A stretch of DNA of 17,691 nucleotides from an uncultured Eubacteriales bacterium. GTDB lineage: Bacteria > Bacillota > Clostridia > Oscillospirales > CAG-272. The notes beneath the pieces were generated by a model. That model worked only from the letters and a program-made list of their open reading frames with translations. It made no database searches and had not been told where the DNA came from. Location: positions 1 through 17,691 of the forward strand of contig CAKSAC010000019.1 in the NCBI GenBank assembly GCA_934434925.1, written 5' to 3'. Both the position numbers and the translations under genes were made by a program. This document shows positions 1-7,808 of the stretch, one piece after another. Within the stretch, counting starts at the first letter, position 1. Each line of letters begins with the position of its first letter.

Positions 1-43
<43 letters not shown>

Positions 44-60
44 AATGATTGTCGCAGACT

Positions 61-217
61 TGTCATACCTTGTCAACCCCTTTTGCCTGTGTTTTGCATT
101 TTTTTTGCAGGTTATTCGGCGTTAATAGTTCCGCGTATCGATATACGATACGTTTTGTCTTTTACAGAATAGCATATTTTCATTGAAAAATCAAGTCTGG
201 ATGTCATACCTTTGTCA
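61..217. repeat. Direct repeat pair TGTCATACCT(T)TGTCA
   Basis: TGTCATACCTTGTCA at 61-75 recurs as TGTCATACCTTTGTCA at 202-217, about 140 bp apart. Each copy contains two TGTCA half-sites in direct orientation. Together they bracket an AT-rich non-coding stretch downstream of the DUF4143 remnant. They could be binding sites or scars of an inserted element; the sequence alone does not decide. Confidence 0.5.
134..152. promoter_or_regulatory. Perfect 7-bp inverted repeat, possible operator
   Basis: CGTATCG (134-140) and CGATACG (146-152) are exact reverse complements around ATATA. The plus strand continues into TTTTGTCTTTT, so it could also act as a weak hairpin terminator. A symmetric TA/CG-rich dyad of this size is typical of a homodimeric regulator site, but no promoter or gene is clearly attached to it. 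The rest of 44-222 holds nothing else I can identify. Confidence 0.3.
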
Positions 218-222
218 TGACT

Positions 223-506
223 TCATATTTGCAAACACATAGCCATATAAGAAGGGATGCAAAGAACATCTCCCTTTATACATAGATTTTTTGTGTGGAT
301 GATATACGCTTGACCGATTCTTGCATGGTATTTCTGAACGAAATTATCCAATGATGTTGTTGTATATTTCGTTCCTGATTTCACTTCTATCGGGAATAGT
401 TTCTGCTTTGTTTTGCTACCGTTAGAAATCAAAAAGTCGATTTCAATATCATTACGTTTTTTTCGGTGTTATATCGCGTATAAAAGAATAATCTATAACC
501 GTTTGC
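223..506 (-). pseudogene. 3' remnant of a DUF4143-type ATPase, frameshifted
   Basis: The frame ending at 223 reads RNDIEIDFLISNG, then FPIEVKSGT, then a SLDNFVQKY segment. This is the nuclease-like DUF4143 tail found at the C-terminus of AAA ATPases of the archaeal-type ATP-binding family. Upstream, another frame reads ANGYRLFFYTRYNTEK and joins this one at a run of seven A residues on the minus strand (457-463). Eight A residues would make one continuous frame, so a one-base deletion is likely. An in-frame stop at 507-509 and the end of the neighbouring AlbA_2 gene at 517 cut off the ATPase part; a complete protein would have roughly 400 residues. I infer a dead fragment left by rearrangement. 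The family assignment is firm and the exact left junction is not. Confidence 0.75.
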
Positions 507-516
507 TTAAATTCGA

Positions 517-1857
517 TTATTCTATTATTTCCCAATGACCACCTTTTGGCGAACCGATTCTCATAATCTTTTTACAATTGCGCAATGCCCGTTCTATTGT
601 AGACACTGACTTGCCTGTCTTTTTAGCCATTGCTGATTTCGAAACTTTAGGATTGTTTTTGATGATTTCTATGAGAAGGCATTCCAGCTTCACATTGTTT
701 TCTACGTCATTTTCTACGTCATTTTCTACGTCATTTTTTCCAAGCAATCTGTCATGTTTTGATTTATCAAGAATATCGTAAGGCAAAACACATTGTATAA
801 AAGAAGAACCAAAACGATAAGCTTCTTCCCCATACTTTGCAACGACTGTAGGTACGCCTTTTCCGGATTGCTCCATAAAGCCTAGTTGCATAAAAATTTT
901 TGCAAATTCTTCATTTACAGGCTTACTCACACCATTGAAAAATTCTTCTTTAGTCATACCGTCTTTTAATAAACCATATGAAATAATCTCCACTCTGTCA
1001 TCAAAGCCGTAAATTGCAGGTGGCGTTTTTTCCACCCATAAATTATGACACACTGCGTTAAACCATGCCTCACGGAACACGGCCGGATCGAAATACGGAG
1101 TATCTACTCGAGTTTTTCCGACGATATTCGTCTGAACGATGTTAAGCACATTCAAGGAATAGTCAAGAGCATCTTCCATTTGTTTGAATATGCAAGCATT
1201 GTCAAATTCTTTGCGAGATAAAAATTCCGCTTTCGTCAAGCCGTTGAAACGAACGACCTTGATAGACGTATCATTCTGGTCGGAAACGAGAAATGCAATG
1301 TAGTTATATTTCCCGTTGCTATTCCGCAAATTATAGTTTTGTTCGAATGTTTCGTCGCTATAGTGTAGTCCCTTAAATGTCAGAATTGTCTTGAACTGAT
1401 TAAATGTCAAATCTTGCCGAGGACTTTCTTCCTGCTTCATTGTCATTTTAGGGATGGACAACTGACTGATATACCTACGCTCGATTTCTTCTTCGGTCAT
1501 ACTGCGACAAGTCGTGCCGATGCGAATAAAACAACCGGCGGCGCTTCTTCCGTATTTCTTGATGTAATAGAGAGCGTTCCCTTTCTTAACCTTAATCTCG
1601 ATTACGTTTTTACCTTCGACGTATTTCGTGCCGAGTTCAATGAAATTTTGCGGATTCGGCAAAATCTGCGTGGTAATAATATCCGCAATGCGTTTTTGCG
1701 TATCGTCAAGATTCTCAACACCTGCAACGATTCCGTCATCGTCAACTCCGATATAAATCGTGCCGTCGAAACTATTCAAAAAAGCGACGAGTTCCTTTTG
1801 CAAACTATCGTTTAACACCTTTTTTAACTCGGTCTTTTCGGTTTCCTGAAAAAGCAT
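517..1857 (-). CDS. AlbA_2 (Schlafen-type) domain ATP-binding transcriptional regulator
   Basis: The 446-residue product starts with an AlbA_2/SLFN putative nucleic-acid-binding domain (about residues 1-125). It includes FLNSFDGTIYIGVDDDG and a CFIRIGTTCR segment. A central and C-terminal ATP-binding-helicase-type region follows, with FREAWFNAVCHN and SGKGVPTVV. Next comes an ENDVENDVENDVENNV linker encoded by a 12-bp tandem repeat, then a winged-helix end (VSKSAMAKKTGKSVSTIERAL). The start at 1857 is chosen because GAGAGG lies 8 nt upstream and a consensus promoter overlaps the 28 codons that a longer reading would add. These proteins are common in accessory regions; their targets are mostly unknown. 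GC content is well below that of the genes to the right, suggesting acquisition. It abuts the DUF4143 remnant. Confidence 0.85.
   Translation of the reverse strand: MLFQETEKTELKKVLNDSLQKELVAFLNSFDGTIYIGVDDDGIVAGVENLDDTQKRIADIITTQILPNPQNFIELGTKYVEGKNVIEIKVKKGNALYYIKKYGRSAAGCFIRIGTTCRSMTEEEIERRYISQLSIPKMTMKQEESPRQDLTFNQFKTILTFKGLHYSDETFEQNYNLRNSNGKYNYIAFLVSDQNDTSIKVVRFNGLTKAEFLSRKEFDNACIFKQMEDALDYSLNVLNIVQTNIVGKTRVDTPYFDPAVFREAWFNAVCHNLWVEKTPPAIYGFDDRVEIISYGLLKDGMTKEEFFNGVSKPVNEEFAKIFMQLGFMEQSGKGVPTVVAKYGEEAYRFGSSFIQCVLPYDILDKSKHDRLLGKNDVENDVENDVENNVKLECLLIEIIKNNPKVSKSAMAKKTGKSVSTIERALRNCKKIMRIGSPKGGHWEIIE
698..733. repeat. 12-bp tandem repeat inside the AlbA_2 gene
   Basis: TTTTCTACGTCA occurs three times in succession (698-709, 710-721, 722-733). 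On the minus strand it encodes ENDV repeats in the linker before the winged helix. The unit is a multiple of three, so copy changes would alter linker length without shifting frame. Confidence 0.9.
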
Positions 1858-1887
1858 TTGAATAACCTCTCGTTTAAGATCAGGTTT

Positions 1888-1916
1888 ATTATACCATCTT
1901 TTCTCAACTTTTTCAA
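1888..1916 (-). promoter_or_regulatory. Promoter of the AlbA_2 regulator gene
   Basis: On the minus strand TTGAAA (1911-1916) and TATAAT (1888-1893) are separated by exactly 17 bp. This is a near-perfect sigma-A promoter, ending about 30 bp before the chosen start codon at 1857. It fixes the short start over the upstream ATG at 1941. Confidence 0.85.
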
Positions 1917-2188
1917 GAGTTCTTGCATCTGCTATCGGCATTTTTCAGAAAACCTAACTATGTATAATGTCGGAAAACGGTGTTCTCTCTCCATCTGGTT
2001 GAAAATGTGAAAAACTATATGAATTCCTGACAAAACGCAAGATAATTTCATCGTGATTTGCGGATAATACGCAGGTTTCTAAGGTGCATTAAAGATTGTG
2101 CAAGAGAGTGGAACATGTTGCCCCATCCCAAGAAAACAAACCGCCGCGAAAGCAAATTATGGAAGGCATATATGGCTCGTATAGGCAT

Positions 2189-2222
2189 AAAAAAATCAGT
2201 CACTCCCCGAAAGAAGTGACTG
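2189..2222 (-). terminator. Intrinsic terminator after tRNA-Arg
   Basis: On the minus strand an 8-bp stem (CAGTCACT / AGTGACTG, arms 2215-2222 and 2197-2204) is followed by A and then seven T residues. It begins a few bases past the encoded CCA, so it ends the tRNA transcript. Nothing firm was found between 1942 and 2188 apart from a weak basic ORF noted in the findings. Confidence 0.88.
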
Positions 2223-2227
2223 ACGGC

Positions 2228-2304
2228 TGGCCTGCCTGAGACGATTCGAACGTCCGACACCCGCCTTAGGAGGGCGGTGCTCTGTCCTGCTGAGCTACAG
2301 GCAG
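2228..2304 (-). tRNA. tRNA-Arg (anticodon CCT)
   Basis: The minus strand folds as a standard cloverleaf. The 7-bp acceptor is CTGCCTG / CAGGCAG, with T8-A9 and a GCTC / GAGC D-stem. The anticodon stem CCGCC / GGCGG carries loop CTCCTAA, and the T-arm is GGACG-TTCGAAT-CGTCT. The discriminator is G and CCA is encoded (2228-2230). Anticodon CCT reads AGG arginine codons. It has its own promoter and terminator and sits at the edge of the AT-rich accessory patch, with its 3' end facing the patch, as expected for a tRNA used as an integration site. No duplicated 3' end (att repeat) is visible in this window. Confidence 0.97.
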
Positions 2305-2429
2305 ATAGGGAAAATGACGGCGCCGCCGGAAAGAACGCAACGGTTTCATGCCGGAACGGTCTCCGATACGGTTTTGGGGCTATGCCGCCACACGCTGTGC
2401 ATGGATGCCGTTTTCTTCACGGCTTTTCC

Positions 2430-2458
2430 AGTATAGCACAGCGCGAGGTTCTTTGCAA
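2430..2458 (-). promoter_or_regulatory. Promoter of tRNA-Arg
   Basis: On the minus strand TTGCAA (2453-2458) and TATACT (2430-2435) are 17 bp apart, about 120 bp upstream of the mature tRNA 5' end. This implies a processed leader. No other minus-strand gene lies between, so the promoter most simply serves the tRNA. Confidence 0.7.
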
Positions 2459-2541
2459 GAGGAACCCGGGAAAAACTTGATTTTGCGCGCAAATTTCCGC
2501 CCCCTTTTTATTGTATGAACAAAATGTAAACTTTGAAAAAT

Positions 2542-2584
2542 CGGAATGAAAATGTAGCATTCCGGCATGTCTTTATGTTATAAT
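2542..2584 (+). promoter_or_regulatory. ppdK promoter with overlapping inverted repeat
   Basis: An extended -10 element, TGT followed by TATAAT (2576-2584), has no good -35 hexamer. A perfect dyad CGGAATG (2542-2548) / CATTCCG (2558-2564) occupies the -35 position, where an activator or repressor would sit. The predicted leader to the ATG is about 100 nt and contains a small ACCC/GGGT hairpin followed by six T residues near 2608-2626, which might attenuate transcription. The promoter call is fairly good; the regulatory reading is inference. Confidence 0.6.
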
Positions 2585-2689
2585 AGCGATTGCGACTGCC
2601 GATTACCCGCCGTAATGGGTTTTTTCGGTATGCGCTATCATTCGCTAACCCGGAAGTTACATATATATTATGGAGGAAAAAAGTAAAAG

Positions 2690-5335
2690 ATGAGTAAGAA
2701 GTATGTCTATCTCTTCTCCGAGGGCGATGCCACCATGCGTGAGCTTCTCGGCGGAAAGGGTGCAAACCTGGCGGAAATGACCAAGATCGGTCTTCCTGTT
2801 CCCCAGGGGTTCACCATTACCACAGAAGCCTGCACGCAGTACTATGAAGACGGTAAAAAAATCAATGACGAGATCATGGGTCAGATCATGACCTACGTGG
2901 CCGAAATGGAAAAAATCAACGGCAAAAAGTTCGGCGATCTCAAAAACCCGCTTTTGGTTTCGGTCCGTAGCGGCGCGCGCGCTTCCATGCCCGGGATGAT
3001 GGACACCATCCTGAACCTCGGCCTGAATGACGAAGTGGTTGCTTCGATGATTGCCGGCAACCCCGATCCCAAATTTGAGCGTTTCGTATACGACTCCTAT
3101 CGCCGTTTTATCCAGATGTTCTCCGACGTGGTCATGGAAGTCGGCAAGAAATATTTTGAGCAGCTCATCGACAAGATGAAAAAAGATAAAGGCGTGGAGT
3201 TTGATATTGACCTCACCGCCGCCGACCTCAAAGAACTGGCCGAGCAGTTCAAGGCCGAATACAAAAAACAGCTCGGCGAGGATTTCCCCTCCGACCCGAA
3301 AGTACAGCTCTACGAAGCGATTCGCGCCGTTTTCCGTTCCTGGGACAACCCGCGCGCCAATGTCTACCGCCGCGACAACGATATTCCCTACTCCTGGGGT
3401 ACCGCCGTCAACGTCATGCCGATGGTGTTCGGGAACCTGAACAACAATTCCGGAACCGGCGTTGCCTTCACCCGTGACCCCGCCACCGGTGAAAAGAAAC
3501 TGATGGGCGAATTCCTGGTGAACGCGCAGGGAGAAGACGTGGTGGCCGGTGTCCGTACGCCGGTTCACATCAATGAAATGGCCAAACAGTTCCCAGAAGC
3601 CTATGCGGAATTCGTCAGGGTTTGCGACATGCTGGAAAACCATTACCGCGATATGCAGGACATGGAGTTCACCGTCGAGAACGGGAAACTTTATATGCTC
3701 CAGTGCCGGAACGGCAAGCGTACCGCCCATGCCGCGCTCAAAATCGCCTGCGACCTTGTTGACGAAGGCATGCGTACGCCCGAAGAGGCGGTTCTGATGA
3801 TCGACCCCCGTAACCTTGACACCCTGCTGCACCCGCAGTTTGACGCAAAGGCACTGAAAGCCGCTACGCCGCTCGGCCGCGGTCTCGGCGCTTCTCCCGG
3901 AGCCGCCTGCGGACAAGTCGTTTTCACCGCGGCGGATGCCGAGGCCTGGAACGAAGACGGCAAGAAAGTCGTTCTTGTGCGCCTTGAAACCTCGCCGGAA
4001 GATATCACCGGTATGAAAGCCGCCCAGGGTATCCTGACCGTCCGCGGCGGTATGACCTCACACGCCGCCGTTGTGGCCCGCGGTATGGGTACCTGCTGCG
4101 TTTCGGGTTGCGGCGAGATCGCCATGGATGAAGAAAACAAGAAATTTACGCTGGCGGGCAAGACCTTCCGTGAAGGCGATTTTATTTCGATCGACGGTTC
4201 CACCGGCGCGATTTATGAAGGGATTCTTCCCACGGTCGATGCCAAGATCGTCGGCGAATTCAGCCGTATCATGGCATGGGCGGACGAGTTCCGCGTACTG
4301 AAAGTACGTACCAACGCCGATGTGCCGAACGATGCCAGAAAAGCCCGTGAACTGGGCGCGGAAGGGATTGGTCTCTGCCGCACCGAGCATATGTTCTTTG
4401 AGCCGGAGCGCATTGCCGCCTTCCGTGAAATGATCTGCTCCGACACCGTGGAAGAACGTGAAACCGCTCTTGCCAAGATTCTGCCGTATCAGCAGGCAGA
4501 TTTCGAAGCGCTCTATGAAGCGCTGGAAGGTACGCCGGTCACCATCCGTTTCCTGGACCCGCCTCTGCATGAATTTGTTCCCACCGAAGAAAAGGATATC
4601 GAAGCGCTGGCCAAAGCGCAGAACAAGCCGGTTTCCCGCATCAGGGAGATCATCACTTCCCTGCATGAATTCAACCCGATGATGGGACACCGCGGATGCC
4701 GCCTGGCCGTCACCTATCCGGAGATTGCCAAAATGCAGACCCGCGCGGTCATTCGTGCGGCTATCGCCGTTTCCAAGCGTCATCCCGAATGGACGCTGGT
4801 TCCCGAAATTATGATTCCGCTGGTGGGTGAAGCCAGAGAACTCAAATTCGTCAAAGATATTGTTGTGGCTGTCGCCGATGAAGAGATCAAGGCCGCCAAC
4901 GCCACTCTCCGGTACGAAGTCGGTACCATGATCGAGATTCCGCGCGCCGCCCTGACCGCCGACGAAATCGCCAAGGAAGCCGAATTCTTCTGTTTCGGAA
5001 CCAACGACCTCACGCAGATGACTTTCGGTTTCTCGCGTGACGATGCCGGCAAGTTCCTCAAATCCTACTATGAGCAGAAGATTTACGAGAACGATCCTTT
5101 TGCCAAACTCGACCAGATCGGCGTAGGCAAACTGATGGAAATGAGCGTAAAACTCGGCCGTTCCGTCCGCCCCGATATGCACATCGGCATCTGCGGAGAA
5201 CACGGCGGAGACCCGGTATCTGTGGAATTCTGCCACAAACTCGGCCTCTCCTATGTTTCCTGCTCTCCCTTCCGTGTGCCGATTGCCCGGCTCGCCGCCG
5301 CGCAGGCCGCACTCAAAGAAAAGGCCGCCCGGTAA
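2690..5335 (+). CDS. ppdK: Pyruvate, phosphate dikinase
   Basis: The 881-residue enzyme interconverts pyruvate, ATP and phosphate with phosphoenolpyruvate, AMP and pyrophosphate (EC 2.7.9.1). In anaerobes it often runs in glycolysis or gluconeogenesis with pyrophosphate economy. The order is N-terminal ATP-grasp nucleotide domain (GGKGANLAEM at about 21-30), swivelling phosphohistidine domain (GGMTSHAAVVARG, catalytic His458), and C-terminal PEP/pyruvate barrel with CGEHGGDP (catalytic Cys835). These residues match His455 and Cys831 of the clostridial enzyme, and the length is normal. GGAGG at 2672 lies 13 nt before the ATG, a slightly long spacing. It is monocistronic: own promoter, and terminators follow at once. 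No ppsR-type regulatory kinase gene is adjacent in the window. Confidence 0.98.
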   Translation: MSKKYVYLFSEGDATMRELLGGKGANLAEMTKIGLPVPQGFTITTEACTQYYEDGKKINDEIMGQIMTYVAEMEKINGKKFGDLKNPLLVSVRSGARASMPGMMDTILNLGLNDEVVASMIAGNPDPKFERFVYDSYRRFIQMFSDVVMEVGKKYFEQLIDKMKKDKGVEFDIDLTAADLKELAEQFKAEYKKQLGEDFPSDPKVQLYEAIRAVFRSWDNPRANVYRRDNDIPYSWGTAVNVMPMVFGNLNNNSGTGVAFTRDPATGEKKLMGEFLVNAQGEDVVAGVRTPVHINEMAKQFPEAYAEFVRVCDMLENHYRDMQDMEFTVENGKLYMLQCRNGKRTAHAALKIACDLVDEGMRTPEEAVLMIDPRNLDTLLHPQFDAKALKAATPLGRGLGASPGAACGQVVFTAADAEAWNEDGKKVVLVRLETSPEDITGMKAAQGILTVRGGMTSHAAVVARGMGTCCVSGCGEIAMDEENKKFTLAGKTFREGDFISIDGSTGAIYEGILPTVDAKIVGEFSRIMAWADEFRVLKVRTNADVPNDARKARELGAEGIGLCRTEHMFFEPERIAAFREMICSDTVEERETALAKILPYQQADFEALYEALEGTPVTIRFLDPPLHEFVPTEEKDIEALAKAQNKPVSRIREIITSLHEFNPMMGHRGCRLAVTYPEIAKMQTRAVIRAAIAVSKRHPEWTLVPEIMIPLVGEARELKFVKDIVVAVADEEIKAANATLRYEVGTMIEIPRAALTADEIAKEAEFFCFGTNDLTQMTFGFSRDDAGKFLKSYYEQKIYENDPFAKLDQIGVGKLMEMSVKLGRSVRPDMHIGICGEHGGDPVSVEFCHKLGLSYVSCSPFRVPIARLAAAQAALKEKAAR

Positions 5336-5371
5336 TTTTTGCAAAGGCCTTTCTGCACGACCATCCCTTCG

Positions 5372-5408
5372 ACAGCACTTCCGCACAACCGTGGCGGGGG
5401 TGCTGTTT
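5372..5408 (+). terminator. Intrinsic terminator of ppdK
   Basis: ACAGCAC and GTGCTGT form the base of a hairpin with an inner CCGC/GCGG pairing, followed by TTTT, about 40 nt after the ppdK stop. It is the first of two terminator-like structures here. Confidence 0.75.
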
Positions 5409-5409
5409 T

Positions 5410-5594
5410 GGTTTGTCTCCCGGATGTGCCTCTCTCCTTGCTCCCCTCTTTTCCAGCCGGCTCCCGCCCGGCCACCCCACCCGCCGGCTTTTTTGTTTTT
5501 TTCTTCCCGTCTGCCCTTTCTCCGCCCGGCCACCCGCTTTTCTTTTTCAGCCGGCTCTCTCGGCTTGCTTTTCTTTATTCCGTTTTATTCCGTT
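5410..5594. repeat. Pyrimidine-rich intergenic segment with terminator-like hairpin
   Basis: This stretch is almost purely C/T on the plus strand and codes for nothing credible. AGCCGGC (5454-5460) pairs with GCCGGCT (5482-5488), and the T-run continues to TTTTTTGTTTTTTT: a second terminator behind ppdK. GCCCGGCCACCC occurs twice within it, and CAGCCGGCT occurs twice. The GCCGGCTTTTTTGTTTTT...CTTCC string closely matches the array at the right end of the window (GGCGGCTTTTTTGTTTTT...CTTCC at 17462 and 17652), so both belong to one dispersed repeat family. Confidence 0.65.
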
Positions 5595-5632
5595 AAAAAA
5601 AGCACCGTGGCTACGCAACCACCGTGCTTTTT
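5595..5632 (-). terminator. Bidirectional terminator after the SDR gene
   Basis: A-run, AAAAGCAC-C-GTGG, an 8-nt loop, CCAC-C-GTGCTTTT and a T-run form a long stem with one central mismatch. A and T tracts lie on both sides, so it works on either strand. It lies 40 nt past the SDR stop at 5672 and can also back up ppdK termination. Confidence 0.82.
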
Positions 5633-5671
5633 ATATTTCGACCGCTCTCTGCCAAAAGGCCGGGGAGACGA

Positions 5672-6454
5672 TCAATACAGACGGGAAAGAACCATATCCT
5701 GCAACCGCGTCGGCAATATCCGGGAGAGGAAAACCAGGAACCGATAAGAGGCCCCGACGGTCTTTACGGAAGGCAAACGGCGGGCAGACAGGATTTTCAC
5801 AATCTTTCCGGCAACTTTTTCTGCGGACGCGCCCTTGCGTTCATCGCGTTCCATCGCCGCAACGCCGGACGAAATACGCCCGCCGTAAAGTTCATCCCCT
5901 TCTTCGCACTTTTTCCGCGCGGCGGTGAACCCGGTGGCACAATCGCCGAGCATGACCGCACCGGCCTCTATGCCGAAAGGACGCACTTCGATCCCATATG
6001 CGCGCATGAGAACATTGACAGCCGCCTTGGAAGCCGCATAATGCGCCTGAAACGGAATCGGGAAAACGGCCGCCGCCGACGAGACGGCAAGCACCCTTCC
6101 CCGGCTTTCCCGCAACCAAGGGGTCAGCGCGCGCAACGCGTTATCTACACCGAACAGATTGACGGCAAACTGCTGCCCGACCTCTTCGGGGGGGATGAAT
6201 TCCACCGCTCCCGAAATTCCGTACCCGGCGCAAAGGATTGCCGCGTCAATCCGGCCTTCCTTTCCGGCGATCTCCCACACCGCCGCCCGGAACGCTCCGG
6301 CATCGGTCACATCGCAGACAACCGGGAAACATCCCTCGGGAGCCCGTCCGGAACGGCTGATCGCATACACACGGTTCTTTCGGGAAAGTCCGGCGGCGCA
6401 GGCCGCGCCGATTCCGCCCGAGGCACCGGTGATAACGACAACCTTACTTTGCAT
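5672..6454 (-). CDS. Short-chain dehydrogenase, candidate 3-ketosphinganine reductase
   Basis: This 260-residue classical SDR has the Rossmann motif TGASGGIG (9-16), an acidic DVT (48-50), Asn99, Ser126 and YAASK (Tyr139, Lys143). The usual NNAG is CAG here (75-77). A hydrophobic tail with a basic end (residues about 236-260) resembles SDRs acting on lipids. Its ATG at 6454 overlaps the end of the upstream alpha-oxoamine synthase gene by 11 bp, so the two are translationally coupled. If that enzyme is a serine palmitoyltransferase, this is the natural next enzyme, reducing 3-ketosphinganine with NADPH. That role is inferred from context; the SDR fold itself is certain. An upstream in-frame start at 6511 would only extend the gene into its neighbour. 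Confidence 0.8.
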   Translation of the reverse strand: MQSKVVVITGASGGIGAACAAGLSRKNRVYAISRSGRAPEGCFPVVCDVTDAGAFRAAVWEIAGKEGRIDAAILCAGYGISGAVEFIPPEEVGQQFAVNLFGVDNALRALTPWLRESRGRVLAVSSAAAVFPIPFQAHYAASKAAVNVLMRAYGIEVRPFGIEAGAVMLGDCATGFTAARKKCEEGDELYGGRISSGVAAMERDERKGASAEKVAGKIVKILSARRLPSVKTVGASYRFLVFLSRILPTRLQDMVLSRLY

Positions 6455-7643
6455 TTTCACAAAGAAGCCCTTCTTCGTCCAACGTTTTGGCGATGATGTC
6501 GGCAGCCTCATCCAGCAATGCTTCTGTGTGCGAAGCCATCAGGCTGACGCGGAGCAGGCAATCGTCCGGCGAGGTGGCCGGAGGAAGGACCGGGTTGACA
6601 TATACGCCTCTTTCAAACAGGGTCTTGGCGATACGGAGCGTGGTGATCATATCGCGGGTATGTACCGGGATAATCGGGATCGGCGTTTCGGTAATCGGCA
6701 CGCCGAGAGACAGCAGTCTTTCTTTCAGATAAGCGGCCAGATGCGAAAGGCGTTCGACCCGTTCGGGATGCGCCTTGATTACGCGCAAAGAGGCCAATGC
6801 CGTTGCGCAGGCCGCCGGCGGGGTGGACGCGGCGAAAATGAAGGGCCGCGAGGTATGCCGGACGAAATCGGTCACCTCGGCCGATGCGGCCATATATCCC
6901 CCGAGACTGGCAAGCGATTTGGAGAAGGTGCCCATGATCATATCGACCTTGTCCGTCAACCCGTAATACGAGGCCGTTCCGCGGCCGCCCTCTCCGATTA
7001 CGCCGAGGCCATGTGCGTCATCCACAAGGATCGCCGCGCCGAATTCTTCTGCCAGCTCCACAATCTCGGGGAGCTTGGCGATATCTCCGCTCATCGAGAA
7101 AACGCCGTCGGTCACAATCAGTTTTCCGGCCTCTGCCGGCACCGAAGCCAGTTGCTCACGGAGCATATCGATATTGGCATGCCGATAGACCTTGGTACGG
7201 GCGCCCGAGAGTTTACAGCCGTCGTAGATACTGGCATGATTTTCCCGGTCACAGAATATATAATCCCCGGGCGCACAGATCGCGCTGATAATGCCGAGGT
7301 TGGAAGTAAATCCGGTCGGGAAGATCATGGCGGCCTCTTTGCCGACGAATTCCGCCAGTTCGTGTTCCAGTTCCACATGCATCGAAAGCGTTCCGTTCAG
7401 ATACCGGGAACCCGAACAGCCCGTGCCGAGTTTGCGCACGGCTTCTTCGGCGGCGGCCGTCACCTCGGGGTGAACGGTCAGCCCTAAATAGTTGTTGGAG
7501 CCGAGCATGATGCGGCGTTTGCCTTCCATGATTACCTCCGCGTCCTGCCTGGACTGCAATTCATGGAAATAGGGATAAAGCCCCATGGCCCGAATCTCTG
7601 CGGGTTTTTTGAATTCCGTGCATTTCTTAAACAAAGGAAGCAT
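6444..7643 (-). CDS. spt: Alpha-oxoamine synthase, probable serine palmitoyltransferase
   Basis: This is a 399-residue PLP enzyme of fold type I. The family joins an amino acid to an acyl-CoA with loss of CO2. Visible landmarks are GSNNYLGL (48-55), GCSGSRYLNGTLSMHVELE (75-93), His136 stacking on PLP, DDAHG (208-212) and the PLP lysine Lys242 in GTFSKSLASLGG. A PPATSPDD loop is followed by LLRVSLMASHT. GTFSKS with the NPVLPPA...LMASHT tail matches the Bacteroides/Sphingomonas serine palmitoyltransferase branch rather than KBL or BioF, which usually have GTLGKA-like motifs. The partner SDR supports sphingoid-base synthesis. The ATG is preceded by AAGGAG at 7 nt spacing. Alternatives are a glycine C-acetyltransferase or a CqsA-like signal synthase. 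No acyl carrier gene is adjacent. Confidence 0.78.
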   Translation of the reverse strand: MLPLFKKCTEFKKPAEIRAMGLYPYFHELQSRQDAEVIMEGKRRIMLGSNNYLGLTVHPEVTAAAEEAVRKLGTGCSGSRYLNGTLSMHVELEHELAEFVGKEAAMIFPTGFTSNLGIISAICAPGDYIFCDRENHASIYDGCKLSGARTKVYRHANIDMLREQLASVPAEAGKLIVTDGVFSMSGDIAKLPEIVELAEEFGAAILVDDAHGLGVIGEGGRGTASYYGLTDKVDMIMGTFSKSLASLGGYMAASAEVTDFVRHTSRPFIFAASTPPAACATALASLRVIKAHPERVERLSHLAAYLKERLLSLGVPITETPIPIIPVHTRDMITTLRIAKTLFERGVYVNPVLPPATSPDDCLLRVSLMASHTEALLDEAADIIAKTLDEEGLLCENAK

Positions 7644-7808
7644 ACTATTCTCCTTTTCGGTTCATTCGCCCGGGATATATCAGGCGATTTTTATCAGTCG
7701 TTTTTTCGGGATTCGCGCCGACGCCGAAAGCCGCGCGCCATGCCGGCAAAGAGCGTTGGAATCCGGGAACAGGTGCCCGGATCATGATACGCAGGCTATC
7801 CCGTATAC

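Noticed and set aside
1858..1941. Upstream start for the AlbA_2 gene at 1941
   Set aside because: The consensus promoter lies inside this extension and the ribosome site fits 1857.
2048..2260. 70-codon minus-strand frame at the tRNA
   Set aside because: It runs through the tRNA 3' end and its terminator and has no ribosome site.
4058..5533. 491-codon minus-strand open frame opposite ppdK, and a similar 419-codon frame at 2657-3916
   Set aside because: They are antisense shadows of a strongly conserved gene with GC-rich third positions; the products show no domain and no ribosome site.
6159..7487. 442-codon plus-strand frame across the spt gene
   Set aside because: It is a shadow of the PLP enzyme on the minus strand, whose active-site motifs are complete.
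6444..7643. Glycine C-acetyltransferase (kbl) or BioF identity
   Set aside because: The GTFSKS lysine motif and LMASHT tail fit serine palmitoyltransferase better, and neither threonine dehydrogenase of the Tdh type nor biotin genes are adjacent; still not fully excluded.
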